From an uncultured Coriobacteriales bacterium (lineage in GTDB: Bacteria > Actinomycetota > Coriobacteriia > Coriobacteriales > Atopobiaceae), in the NCBI GenBank assembly GCA_947305035.1, contig CAMZCV010000060.1, forward strand, positions 1-6,562: DNA of 6,562 nucleotides, read 5' to 3'. The number at the start of each line of letters is the position of its first letter. Within the stretch, counting starts at the first letter, position 1. The position numbers were made by a program, and so were the translations under genes. Positions 1 through 5,197 of the stretch are shown piece after piece. Under the pieces are notes generated by a model. It was given only the letters and a program-made list of their open reading frames with translations, was not told the origin of the DNA and did no database searches.

Positions 1-1
1 G

Positions 2-547
2 CTGCGCAAGGAGCTTGAGAGGACTGGCCGCATCTACGACGTGCACAAGCCGTACTGCGAGAGGATTTCGACTCTCTGCGATGCCATCGACGCCGTGCAC
101 GCGCGGCTTGAGCAGGAGAACGACGAGCTGGGCAAGACCGTTGACGCCACGCGTGAGACTGATGCATGGAAGATGGGCTTCGACGAGGGCTTCGCCAGCG
201 CCGACGATTGGCTTGCCCAACACGAGGATGCCATGGCTGAGCACGGGTGGTACAGGGAGCGGGGCGCTGATGGCTTGACGATTCGCATCGGTGACGTGAT
301 GGAAAGCGAATACATCACGCGACTAGAGGTGAGTGCCATCGGTGCAGGATGCTTCTTTGCGTTGAATAACACCGACGGTCGATTCCATCAGTTCGATTCT
401 CAGCAGTTCACCCACCACCACGCCCCGACCGTCGAGGACGTGCTGCGGGAGTTCGCGATGGCCGTCTGCAAGGATGACGCGCTGACCATCCGCAAGGACG
501 TGGTGGACGAGTACGCGGCCAAGCTGCAACTGAAGGAGGACGCATGA
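2..547 (+). CDS. Hypothetical phage protein with C-terminal PTVEDVL module (5' partial)
   Basis: The frame is open from the left edge, so the true start lies outside the window; 181 codons are visible. I do not recognise a catalytic family. The N-terminal visible part is charged and probably helical (residues near LEQENDELGK suggest a short coiled coil). A middle stretch, DGLTIRIGD followed by alternating hydrophobic residues up to FTHHHAP, looks like a small beta-rich domain. The last ~40 residues (PTVEDVLREF ... EYAAKLQLKEDA) are clearly related to the C-terminus of the next gene. A GTG at 41 could serve as an internal start, but the upstream frame encodes a plausible continuous helix, so a longer protein is preferred. 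The stop overlaps the next start (ATGA at 544), and AAGGAGG at 533-539, the ribosome binding site for the next gene, lies inside the last codons. Function unknown; probably an early accessory phage protein. Confidence 0.75.
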   Translation: MRKELERTGRIYDVHKPYCERISTLCDAIDAVHARLEQENDELGKTVDATRETDAWKMGFDEGFASADDWLAQHEDAMAEHGWYRERGADGLTIRIGDVMESEYITRLEVSAIGAGCFFALNNTDGRFHQFDSQQFTHHHAPTVEDVLREFAMAVCKDDALTIRKDVVDEYAAKLQLKEDA

Positions 548-846
548 GTGCGGACGAGAAGGTCTTGACGTATGAGGATGCCAAGCAACTGTGCTTGAAG
601 GCGTTCGATGGTGGCGCACTCTATGGGAGCGAGTCGATGCGCTATGGCGTCAATGCGGTCGCATATGACTGGGAGCATTGGCTCAAGAAGAACGAAAGCC
701 TCTTTAAGCCAGAGCCGACCGTTGAGGACGTGTTGTGCGAGATGCTTGAGAAGGCGGTAGGTTTCAGCGACGCGCACACGACGGTAGCGCTCAACGCCAT
801 CGCCGAGTACGCCAAGCGCCTGAAGCTGGCAGGTGATGCGTCATGA
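544..846 (+). CDS. Small hypothetical phage protein, PTVEDVL module
   Basis: This encodes 100 aa, starting at an ATG that overlaps the previous stop and is preceded by AAGGAGG with 4 nt spacing, so the start is well supported. The N-terminal half (EDAKQLCLKAFDGG, then WEHWLKKNESLF) is unlike the previous protein. The C-terminal half PTVEDVLCEMLEKAV ... IAEYAKRLKLAGDAS aligns with the preceding gene's last 40 residues: PTVEDVL, a variable middle, then EYA-x(2)-L-x-L and DA. The two genes therefore share a C-terminal module joined to different N-terminal parts. It is predicted soluble, mostly helical, with no signal peptide or membrane segment. No enzymatic motif is visible and no function can be assigned. 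The stop overlaps the next gene (ATGA at 843). Confidence 0.8.
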   Translation: MSADEKVLTYEDAKQLCLKAFDGGALYGSESMRYGVNAVAYDWEHWLKKNESLFKPEPTVEDVLCEMLEKAVGFSDAHTTVALNAIAEYAKRLKLAGDAS

Positions 847-1115
847 CCGCGACCGACAGGGGCAGGCGCTCCGACGCGCTGTACTACGACAACGTTGGGA
901 TGCAGCGGCGCAGGCTCTGCGACATGATTGCGAATCTTGAGTCGGACAACGCCAAGCTGCGGGAGCTGGTACGAGATTTTCTTTTCGAGCATGCGGACTA
1001 CATCGCAGAAGGCAACTACTTTATTGGAGATTTAGACCTTGAGCATGCGATGCACCACAATCAAGCATATTTCAGACACGAAGCAAAGAAGCTCGGAATC
1101 GAGGTAGACGGATGA
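843..1115 (+). CDS. Small ENAKLREL-motif hypothetical protein A
   Basis: This encodes 90 aa. A basic N-terminus (residues 1-25) leads into a leucine-zipper-like helix, LESDNAKLRELVRD, at residues 32-45. An acidic, aromatic, His-rich variable section (about 46-80) follows, and the protein ends in KKLGIEVDG. The zipper motif and C-terminal peptide recur in the next two genes, making these three a family of modular paralogues. The zipper suggests dimerisation or pairing with a partner, which is inference. The variable section around 1005-1080 is more AT-rich than its surroundings, as if acquired separately. The start ATG overlaps the previous stop, and AGGTGA upstream is a usable ribosome binding site. 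Function unknown. Confidence 0.78.
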   Translation: MTATDRGRRSDALYYDNVGMQRRRLCDMIANLESDNAKLRELVRDFLFEHADYIAEGNYFIGDLDLEHAMHHNQAYFRHEAKKLGIEVDG

Positions 1116-1927
1116 ACGTCGAGGTTAGGCCCTACTTCGCCGAAGGCGAGATGTATCCCGCGCTTATCGGCGTGCGTGCCGAAGGTGACGAGTACGAGAC
1201 GGCCTACGTAAGCAAGAGCGAGCTTGTTGACGCGCTGGCCGAGAACGCCAAGCTGCGGGAGCTTGTGCGGGACATGTACAGACGCTTCTATGGTGTTGTC
1301 ATAGAAGGCTGGTCCTATCAGACGGCAGACTTCGATGAGTACGAGCAGCGCATGCACGAGCTTGGAGTGGAGGTAGACGAGTGAGCATGATTAGCGGCCA
1401 AATCGACAGGCTGCGCACCGCCGCGCAGACCTATCGCAAAATGGGCAACCACTCGGCAGAGAATATGTTTTTCGAAGCAGCCGACACCATCTTGCAGCTG
1501 CGTGACGATTTGCAGCGGGCGAACGCCGACAACGCTGAGCTGCGGGAGCAGATGGACGGGCTTGCTTCAAGCTTGCGCAACGACTGGCAGATTGAGGCAT
1601 CGTGGGACGGCCTGCGTCGCTTTTGGCACGTCGGATGGACCGAAGAGCACGTGGAGAGCTGCGCGGAGTGCGCCAAAGGGCTAGGGGCCTATGCGGACAG
1701 CCTGTGTGACCCGCTCAAGGCCGAGAACGCCAAGCTGCGCGACGGCGCCGCCAAGATGGCACAGTGTTACGACGAAGAATTGAAGGCCGTACTGGCCGAG
1801 AATGCCCAGCTACGGAAGGAACGCAACCATTGGCATGTTGAGCAGGTGCATGCCTACAGCAATTGGGAGGACACATTCAAACGAGCTGCCGAGCTTGAGG
1901 CCGAGAACGCCAAGCTGCGGGAGCTGG
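943..1927 (+). repeat. Dispersed intragenic repeat encoding (A)ENAKLRE(L)
   Basis: Six copies lie in three adjacent genes: about 946-969, 1237-1263, 1525-1549, 1719-1739, 1795-1817 and 1899-1925. The core gccgagaacgccaagctgcg is perfect at 1238, 1720 and 1900. The copies at 1237-1263 and 1899-1925 are identical over 27 bp, and the 948-969 copy shares 22 bp with 1906-1927. The copies at 1525 and 1795 are more diverged. All are in the same codon phase. Identity extends through third codon positions, implying recent duplication or gene conversion rather than only protein-level selection. Confidence 0.85.
1112..1384 (+). CDS. Small ENAKLREL-motif hypothetical protein B
   Basis: This encodes 90 aa, the same length as the previous gene. 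The N-terminal 40 residues (MNVEVRPYFAEGEMYPALIG ...) are unrelated to the neighbour and look like a short beta-strand-rich segment. AENAKLRELVRDMY at residues 43-56 is nearly identical to the zipper of the preceding protein, followed by a variable aromatic and acidic stretch and the ending HELGVEVDE. The ATG at 1112 overlaps the previous stop, and GAGGT at 1101-1105 sits 6 nt upstream inside the previous gene's last codons. The stop overlaps a GTG start at 1381. No catalytic residues or membrane segment are recognised; a protein-interaction role is possible but unproven. Confidence 0.78.
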   Translation: MNVEVRPYFAEGEMYPALIGVRAEGDEYETAYVSKSELVDALAENAKLRELVRDMYRRFYGVVIEGWSYQTADFDEYEQRMHELGVEVDE

Positions 1928-2079
1928 CGGCAATCCTATGTCACTGCATGCAGGTACACAATGACTGTGACGGCTGCAGGCTCAACGGCTCAAAAGGCGA
2001 ATTGTCGTATGACCCGCTGCTCGCATGCGACGGCCTGCACGAGCTCATGCGCGAGCTGGGAGTGGAGGTGGATGGATGA
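1381..2079 (+). CDS. Coiled-coil protein with four ENAKLR-type repeats and Cys clusters
   Basis: This encodes 232 aa from a GTG start, chosen because GGAGGT at 1369-1374 lies 6 nt upstream and GTGA overlaps the previous stop; an ATG at 1387 is the alternative. Four zipper-like repeats occur, near residues 46-56 (NADNAELRE), 113-120 (AENAKLR), 138-145 (AENAQLR) and 173-182 (EAENAKLREL). They are separated by helical or Trp-rich stretches such as WDGLRRFWHVGW at 75-86. Cysteines occur as C94-x2-C97 and as C187-x-C189 ... C196-x2-C199, a possible small metal site. The C-terminus MRELGVEVDG matches the two upstream genes. The protein looks like an expanded version of its 90-aa neighbours, probably grown by internal duplication of the repeat. 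It may be an elongated coiled-coil protein; function unknown. Confidence 0.78.
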   Translation: MSMISGQIDRLRTAAQTYRKMGNHSAENMFFEAADTILQLRDDLQRANADNAELREQMDGLASSLRNDWQIEASWDGLRRFWHVGWTEEHVESCAECAKGLGAYADSLCDPLKAENAKLRDGAAKMAQCYDEELKAVLAENAQLRKERNHWHVEQVHAYSNWEDTFKRAAELEAENAKLRELAAILCHCMQVHNDCDGCRLNGSKGELSYDPLLACDGLHELMRELGVEVDG

Positions 2080-2375
2080 GCGAGTACATGAAATACGCAG
2101 CCAGAGAGCGCAGTGTGTGGAAAACGCTCGTGACGGCTGCGTGCGGTCACATCGTCTCCGTGGCTGGATGGGACGAGCGTGACACGGCAAACTTCTTCGA
2201 TGCGTGTGTTGACGCACTTAGGCGCAGCGGCATCGAAGATTCGGTGTGGTCTGCTCACAAGGCGAATGGTGGCCAGAGGATTCTGTTCGAGAACGGCGGC
2301 GAGGTTCGGTTCATGCCGTACCGCTCGCCGCGCATGCGCGGGATGAGAGCTGAAACGGTGGTGATGGACGCATGA
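2076..2375 (+). CDS. 99-aa protein resembling the pre-Walker B segment of a large terminase
   Basis: The ATG at 2076 overlaps the previous stop (ATGA), and GGAGGT at 2064-2069 lies 6 nt upstream, so this start is preferred over in-frame upstream codons. The protein has no Walker A loop. Residues ~27-99 read like the stretch of large terminase or packaging ATPases between Walker A and Walker B. A hydrophobic strand (GHIVSVAG) is followed by a helix (RDTANFFDACVDALRRSG), then GGQRILFENGGEVRFMPYRSPRMRGMRAETVVMDA. In that family, I-x-F-x-NG-x-x-(I/V)-x-F, then RG(M/L)-x-A-(D/E) and hhhhDE (Walker B) is typical. Here the chain stops right after VVMDA, with Ala in place of the catalytic Glu. It cannot be an active ATPase alone. 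It may be a degenerate fragment, a domain kept for another role, or a chance resemblance. Confidence 0.7.
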   Translation: MSEYMKYAARERSVWKTLVTAACGHIVSVAGWDERDTANFFDACVDALRRSGIEDSVWSAHKANGGQRILFENGGEVRFMPYRSPRMRGMRAETVVMDA

Positions 2376-2476
2376 GCGCAATCTGTAGCTTCGCGCTGGG
2401 CTTCGTGTTTGGCGGGATGGCTGGCATGCTGGCAATCATCCTCGTGGCGGTAGGAGGGAGGGGTGATGCGGAGTGA
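2372..2476 (+). CDS. 34-aa predicted single-pass membrane microprotein
   Basis: A very short reading frame starts at the ATGA overlap with the previous gene and ends in a GTGA overlap with the next. The translation, MSAICSFALGFVFGG onward, is hydrophobic from about residue 4 to 28, with small-residue spacing (GFVFGGMAGM) suited to helix packing, and ends in the charged tail GGRGDAE. It is therefore a probable single transmembrane helix with a short hydrophilic C-terminus. The ribosome binding site is weak (GGTGGTGA in the preceding gene), so translation probably depends on coupling. Evidence that it is real: it fits exactly between two 4-bp overlaps and fills an otherwise empty gap. Function unknown. 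Confidence 0.6.
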   Translation: MSAICSFALGFVFGGMAGMLAIILVAVGGRGDAE

Positions 2477-2580
2477 TCGCAGCAAACATCGCATTCGCCG
2501 CTGGCATGTTGCTCGGCACGGCATTCGGATTCCTGGTTGCCGCCGTGCTGCCTGCGGGCGATGACGGGAGGGACGAGTGA
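2473..2580 (+). CDS. 35-aa predicted single-pass membrane microprotein
   Basis: A GTG start overlaps the previous stop by 4 bp (GTGA), and the stop in turn overlaps the GTG of the next gene. The product begins MIAANIAFAAGMLLG, is hydrophobic from about residue 2 to 27, and ends in the charged tail AGDDGRDE. It is a near twin in size and layout of the preceding 34-aa protein: one hydrophobic helix with a small-residue pattern, then an acidic, Gly-rich tail. GGAGGG and GAGGGG at 2453-2463 give a purine-rich ribosome binding site. The pair might act together in the membrane; holin-like, superinfection-related or regulatory roles cannot be told apart from sequence. Confidence 0.6.
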   Translation: MIAANIAFAAGMLLGTAFGFLVAAVLPAGDDGRDE

Positions 2581-2825
2581 TCGACACGACTATCACCGTG
2601 CGGACGTTTCGCGTCGGCACGGACAAGGAGTGCGCGCGCAAGCTGCCCGAGGAGGCGGCTGAGGCGTTCAGCGCGTGGGAGGGCGGGCACGTCGGCTCTC
2701 TCGCCGACGAGCTGGCCGACGTGGTGCAGGCCGCGTGCAACCTCTCGGCGCGCTACGGCATCGACATGGAGGATGCGATGCGCCGCTGCGAGCAGCGCAA
2801 CAGGGAGCGCGGACGGTACGAGTAG
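2577..2825 (+). CDS. MazG-like nucleotide pyrophosphohydrolase
   Basis: This encodes 82 aa from a GTG start with GGAGG at 2567-2571, 5 nt upstream. The all-alpha NTP pyrophosphohydrolase signature is present: E25-E26-x2-E29 in KLPEEAAEAF, followed by E45-x2-D48 in ADELADVVQ. These are the usual metal-binding acidic residues (ExxE ... ExxD). The ending, MRRCEQRNRERGRYE, matches the family's common KxxxNxxRGR-like tail. The family hydrolyses nucleoside triphosphates to monophosphate and pyrophosphate. Phage members are thought to clean modified nucleotides, tune dNTP pools or act on alarmones. At 82 aa it is a single-domain short form that should function as a dimer or tetramer. Lying directly before the replication protein fits a role in supporting DNA synthesis. 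The substrate cannot be read from sequence. Confidence 0.8.
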   Translation: MIDTTITVRTFRVGTDKECARKLPEEAAEAFSAWEGGHVGSLADELADVVQAACNLSARYGIDMEDAMRRCEQRNRERGRYE

Positions 2826-2840
2826 GAGGGAGCTGCGACG

Positions 2841-4985
2841 ATGCAGGACCATCAGGATTTGACTGACGCGCTGCGCTTCATCGACCCTGCGCGCTGCAGC
2901 TACCAGGAGTGGGTCGACGTCGGCTTCGCTCTGCACGAGAGCGGATTGCCGTGCGAGGTGTGGGACGAGTGGAGCGCGCGCGACCATGGGCGATACCACG
3001 ATGGCGAGTGCTCGCGGAAGTGGCAGGGGTTCGGCGCTGGCGTCGGCCGACACGTGGGAAGCGGGACCATCGTCGAGATGGCGCGCCGTGGCGGCTGGTC
3101 GCCATCGTGGGAAGGCACGGGCTCCGCAATCGGGTGGGACGATGACGTCACGATCGGTCCAGACCCGTCATGGGTCGAGCCATCTGCCATCGAGCCGTCT
3201 GGGAAGCCACCGACGATGCAGCTCCACGACTACCTCGCGGCGCTGTTCGAGGACGATGACTGCGTGGGCTACGTCAACCAGAGCTACAGAGCCGACGAGG
3301 GCTCGCGCTTCGTGCCGAAGGGCAAGGGACACTTCTCGCGCACGTCCGGCGAGCTCAGGCAGGAGCTCATCAGGTCTGACGACCTCGCGAAGGTCATAGG
3401 GGACTGGACCGACGCGGCTGGCGCATGGATTCGCTTCAACCCGCTCGACGGCAAGGGCGTCGGCAACGCGAACGTGGTCGAGTACCGCTACGCGCTGGTC
3501 GAGTCAGACGCGCTCGAGGTCGAGCGCCAGCGACCGATGATCGAGGCCATGAACCTGCCGTGCGCGGCAATCGTGAGCAGCGCAGGCAAGAGCGTGCACG
3601 CCATCGTGCGCATCGACGCTGGCAAGGACTACGACCTGTACCGCAAGCGCGTTGACAGGCTGTACGCCTACTGCACCGCACACGGATTCGAGCCCGACCG
3701 CCAGAACAAGAACCCGAGCAGGCTCTCGCGCCTTCCGGGAGCAACGCGAAACGGGCAGGTGCAGGAGCTGCTCGCGACCAACGTGGGAGCCGAGTCGTGG
3801 GACGCGTGGGAAGAGTGGGTCTCCGAGATGGAGGACAGCTTCCCCGACGAGGAGGTGGGCAACTGGGACGAGCAAATCGTGCTCAAGCCAAACCTCATCG
3901 GCATGGGGGACGGAGACTGCATCCTGCGGCAGGCGCAGAAGATGATTGTGGTTGGCGACTCTAAGATGGGCAAGAGCTACACGCTCATCGACCTCGCAGA
4001 GGCCATATGCACCGGAGGCACGTGGCTCGGCATGCGCTGCGCCGAGGGCAAGGTGTTCTACGTCAACCTGGAGATCGACCCCGGCGAGTTCCGCTGGCGT
4101 CAGCACCAGGTGTGGGACAAGCGCCCAGAGGCTGGTGACCAGTCTGCGCTCGCCAAGGTCAACGGGAACTTCGTGACGTGGCAGCTTCGTGGGTACGCGA
4201 CCGTCATGAGGGAGATCTCTGACAAGCTGGTGCGGCGCGTGCTCAAGTACGGCCCTCCTGGGACGTTCGCTGCCATCATCATCGACCCGATCTACAAGGT
4301 CAACGGCGGCGATGACAACGACGCGCGTGCCGTGGCCGACTTCACCAACCAGCTGGACCGCATCATCGCGCGATGCGGGTGCGCCGTGATCTACGCCCAC
4401 CATCACCCGAAGGGTGCGACGGGCGCGCGCAAGAGCATCGACCGCATGAGCGGGTCCGGCGTCTACGGACGCGACGCTGACACCGTGCTCGACTTCTCAC
4501 CGCTCTACGCGGACGCTGAGGCGCGAGAGCAGTGGAAGGGCGTCCCGCTGTTCAGGGCGTCTGTCAACTGCAGGTCGTTCGGGTACCGCAAGCCAATAGA
4601 CGCTGCATTCCGGTGGCCGAGGTTCTACCCAGACCCGGACGGCTCGCTCTCGCGGCTCAAAGTGGTGGGCGAGGACCCGCGCAGCGAAGGGGCGGACCGT
4701 GGCAAGGAGGGCAAGGCAAAGCGCGACGCGGAGAGCAGGCAGGCCAAGATTGACGCCGTGCGCATGGCTCTCGCCAAGTGCGACGAGGATGAGGTTCTCA
4801 GGACGCGGAAGAACGTCCTCGAGCGACTCGTGCTCCCAGACGGCATCGACATGCCGAAGCCGGAGACGTTCGCGAAGTGGACCAACGGCAACTCGCCGAC
4901 GCGACTCGGGCCGTTCGACACGGAGCGCACGGAGAGCGGCAAGACCGTCATCACGGACAACAGAACACATATAGTTTTTAACTAA
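2841..4985 (+). CDS. Primase-helicase replication protein (PriCT-2, AEP-like, RecA-fold ATPase)
   Basis: This encodes 714 aa, with ATG 2841 preceded by TAGGAGGGA. Residues ~5-86 match the primase C-terminal 2 type (LRFIDPARCSYQEWVDVGFAL, WDEWSARDHGRY, KWQGF). Residues ~190-310 look like an archaeo-eukaryotic-type primase core: E221-x-D223 in LVESD, SAGKSVH ending at H253, D286, then NPSRLSRLPG with R294 and R297. Residues ~355-590 are a RepA-like hexameric helicase ATPase: Walker A GDSKMGKS at 372-379, Walker B AAIIIDP with D482, and YAHHHPKG with H520-H522 at the sensor position. A lysine-rich linker (~616-640) and a small C-terminal region follow. Expected role: unwinding and priming at the phage origin. 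A repeat-rich noncoding segment directly follows, fitting an adjacent origin. The helicase is sure; the primase assignment and its activity are likely but less certain. Confidence 0.88.
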   Translation: MQDHQDLTDALRFIDPARCSYQEWVDVGFALHESGLPCEVWDEWSARDHGRYHDGECSRKWQGFGAGVGRHVGSGTIVEMARRGGWSPSWEGTGSAIGWDDDVTIGPDPSWVEPSAIEPSGKPPTMQLHDYLAALFEDDDCVGYVNQSYRADEGSRFVPKGKGHFSRTSGELRQELIRSDDLAKVIGDWTDAAGAWIRFNPLDGKGVGNANVVEYRYALVESDALEVERQRPMIEAMNLPCAAIVSSAGKSVHAIVRIDAGKDYDLYRKRVDRLYAYCTAHGFEPDRQNKNPSRLSRLPGATRNGQVQELLATNVGAESWDAWEEWVSEMEDSFPDEEVGNWDEQIVLKPNLIGMGDGDCILRQAQKMIVVGDSKMGKSYTLIDLAEAICTGGTWLGMRCAEGKVFYVNLEIDPGEFRWRQHQVWDKRPEAGDQSALAKVNGNFVTWQLRGYATVMREISDKLVRRVLKYGPPGTFAAIIIDPIYKVNGGDDNDARAVADFTNQLDRIIARCGCAVIYAHHHPKGATGARKSIDRMSGSGVYGRDADTVLDFSPLYADAEAREQWKGVPLFRASVNCRSFGYRKPIDAAFRWPRFYPDPDGSLSRLKVVGEDPRSEGADRGKEGKAKRDAESRQAKIDAVRMALAKCDEDEVLRTRKNVLERLVLPDGIDMPKPETFAKWTNGNSPTRLGPFDTERTESGKTVITDNRTHIVFN

Positions 4986-5006
4986 AACACATCAAGCTTT
5001 TAACAA
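4964..5006. repeat. AT-rich 22-bp imperfect tandem repeat
   Basis: Two adjacent copies, 4965-4984 and 4987-5006, follow the pattern acacat-nn-ag-n-ttttaac-n-a with a 22-bp period and 16 of 20 positions identical. The first copy contains the last codons and stop of the primase-helicase gene. This is the most AT-rich patch in an otherwise GC-rich region. A 22-bp period is about two helical turns, as in iterons or in DNA-unwinding elements beside phage and plasmid origins. Confidence 0.6.
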
Positions 5007-5022
5007 CCAGACCATTCGCGCA

Positions 5023-5090
5023 GACCCTGCATGCACCCTTAAAAAAGGGTCTGTGCAGGGTGACCCTGCATGCACCCTTAAAAAAGGGTC
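5023..5090 (+). repeat. Two perfect 29-bp direct repeats, each with an internal hairpin
   Basis: The copies at 5023-5051 and 5062-5090 are identical over 29 bp and start 39 bp apart. Each begins gaccctgcatgcaccc and ends aaaaaagggtc. Each contains the hairpin acccTT-aaaa-AAgggt (5035-5050 and 5074-5089), and the gaccc and gggtc ends are themselves inverted. After each copy, gtgca follows one base later, so similarity extends to about 35 bp. Between them TGCAGGG (5054-5060) and CCCTGCA (5064-5070) form a further inverted repeat. They are candidate initiator-binding sites. Confidence 0.85.
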
Positions 5091-5099
5091 CGTGCACTC

Positions 5100-5134
5100 T
5101 GCATTTACTACCCCCTATAAGGGGGGTAAATGCA
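5100..5134. repeat. Strong hairpin, 9 + 5 bp stem
   Basis: TGCATTTAC (5100-5108) pairs with GTAAATGCA (5126-5134). Inside, CCCCC (5111-5115) pairs with GGGGG (5121-5125), leaving a 2-nt TA bulge and a loop of TATAA. The structure is extensive and symmetric, with no T-tract after it, so a terminator is unlikely. It could extrude as a cruciform or fold in a transcript or single-stranded replication intermediate. Confidence 0.75.
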
Positions 5135-5135
5135 C

Positions 5136-5149
5136 CCCTCTCGCGAGGG
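5136..5149. repeat. Short hairpin CCCTC-TCGC-GAGGG
   Basis: A 5-bp GC-rich stem with loop TCGC immediately follows the larger hairpin. The flanking CAC and GTG can extend it across a one-base bulge. Confidence 0.5.
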
Positions 5150-5159
5150 TGTACGCTAC

Positions 5160-5197
5160 GCACGCTCTGCGCAAAGCGCGCGCAGAGCTTTGCGTGC
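5160..5197. repeat. Compound GC-rich inverted repeat with alternative pairings
   Basis: CTCTGCGC (5165-5172) can pair with GCGCAGAG (5180-5187). Overlapping it, CGCAAAGC (5170-5177) can pair with GCTTTGCG (5187-5194). The two 8-bp stems share bases and exclude each other. The outer GCACGC (5160-5165) and GCGTGC (5192-5197) are also complementary. It lies about 90 bp before the resolvase start. Confidence 0.6.

Noticed and set aside
2436..3053. 205-aa open frame on the minus strand.
   Set aside because: It is opposite the microproteins, MazG-like gene and replication gene start. It has low-complexity Ala/Leu/Arg content and no ribosome binding site or motif.
3504..4406. 300-aa open frame on the minus strand.
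   Set aside because: It lies entirely opposite the primase-helicase, whose motifs are unambiguous, and its Val/His/Leu-rich composition is that of a GC-rich antisense shadow.
5023..5090. CRISPR-like array (two 29-bp repeats).
   Set aside because: There are only two copies with a 10-bp gap, no ~30-bp spacers and no cas genes; the repeats fit initiator or structural elements better.
5035..5149. Hairpins as rho-independent terminators of the replication operon.
   Set aside because: None is followed by a T-run on the + strand, and the six-A tract falls within the loop and arm rather than after the stem.
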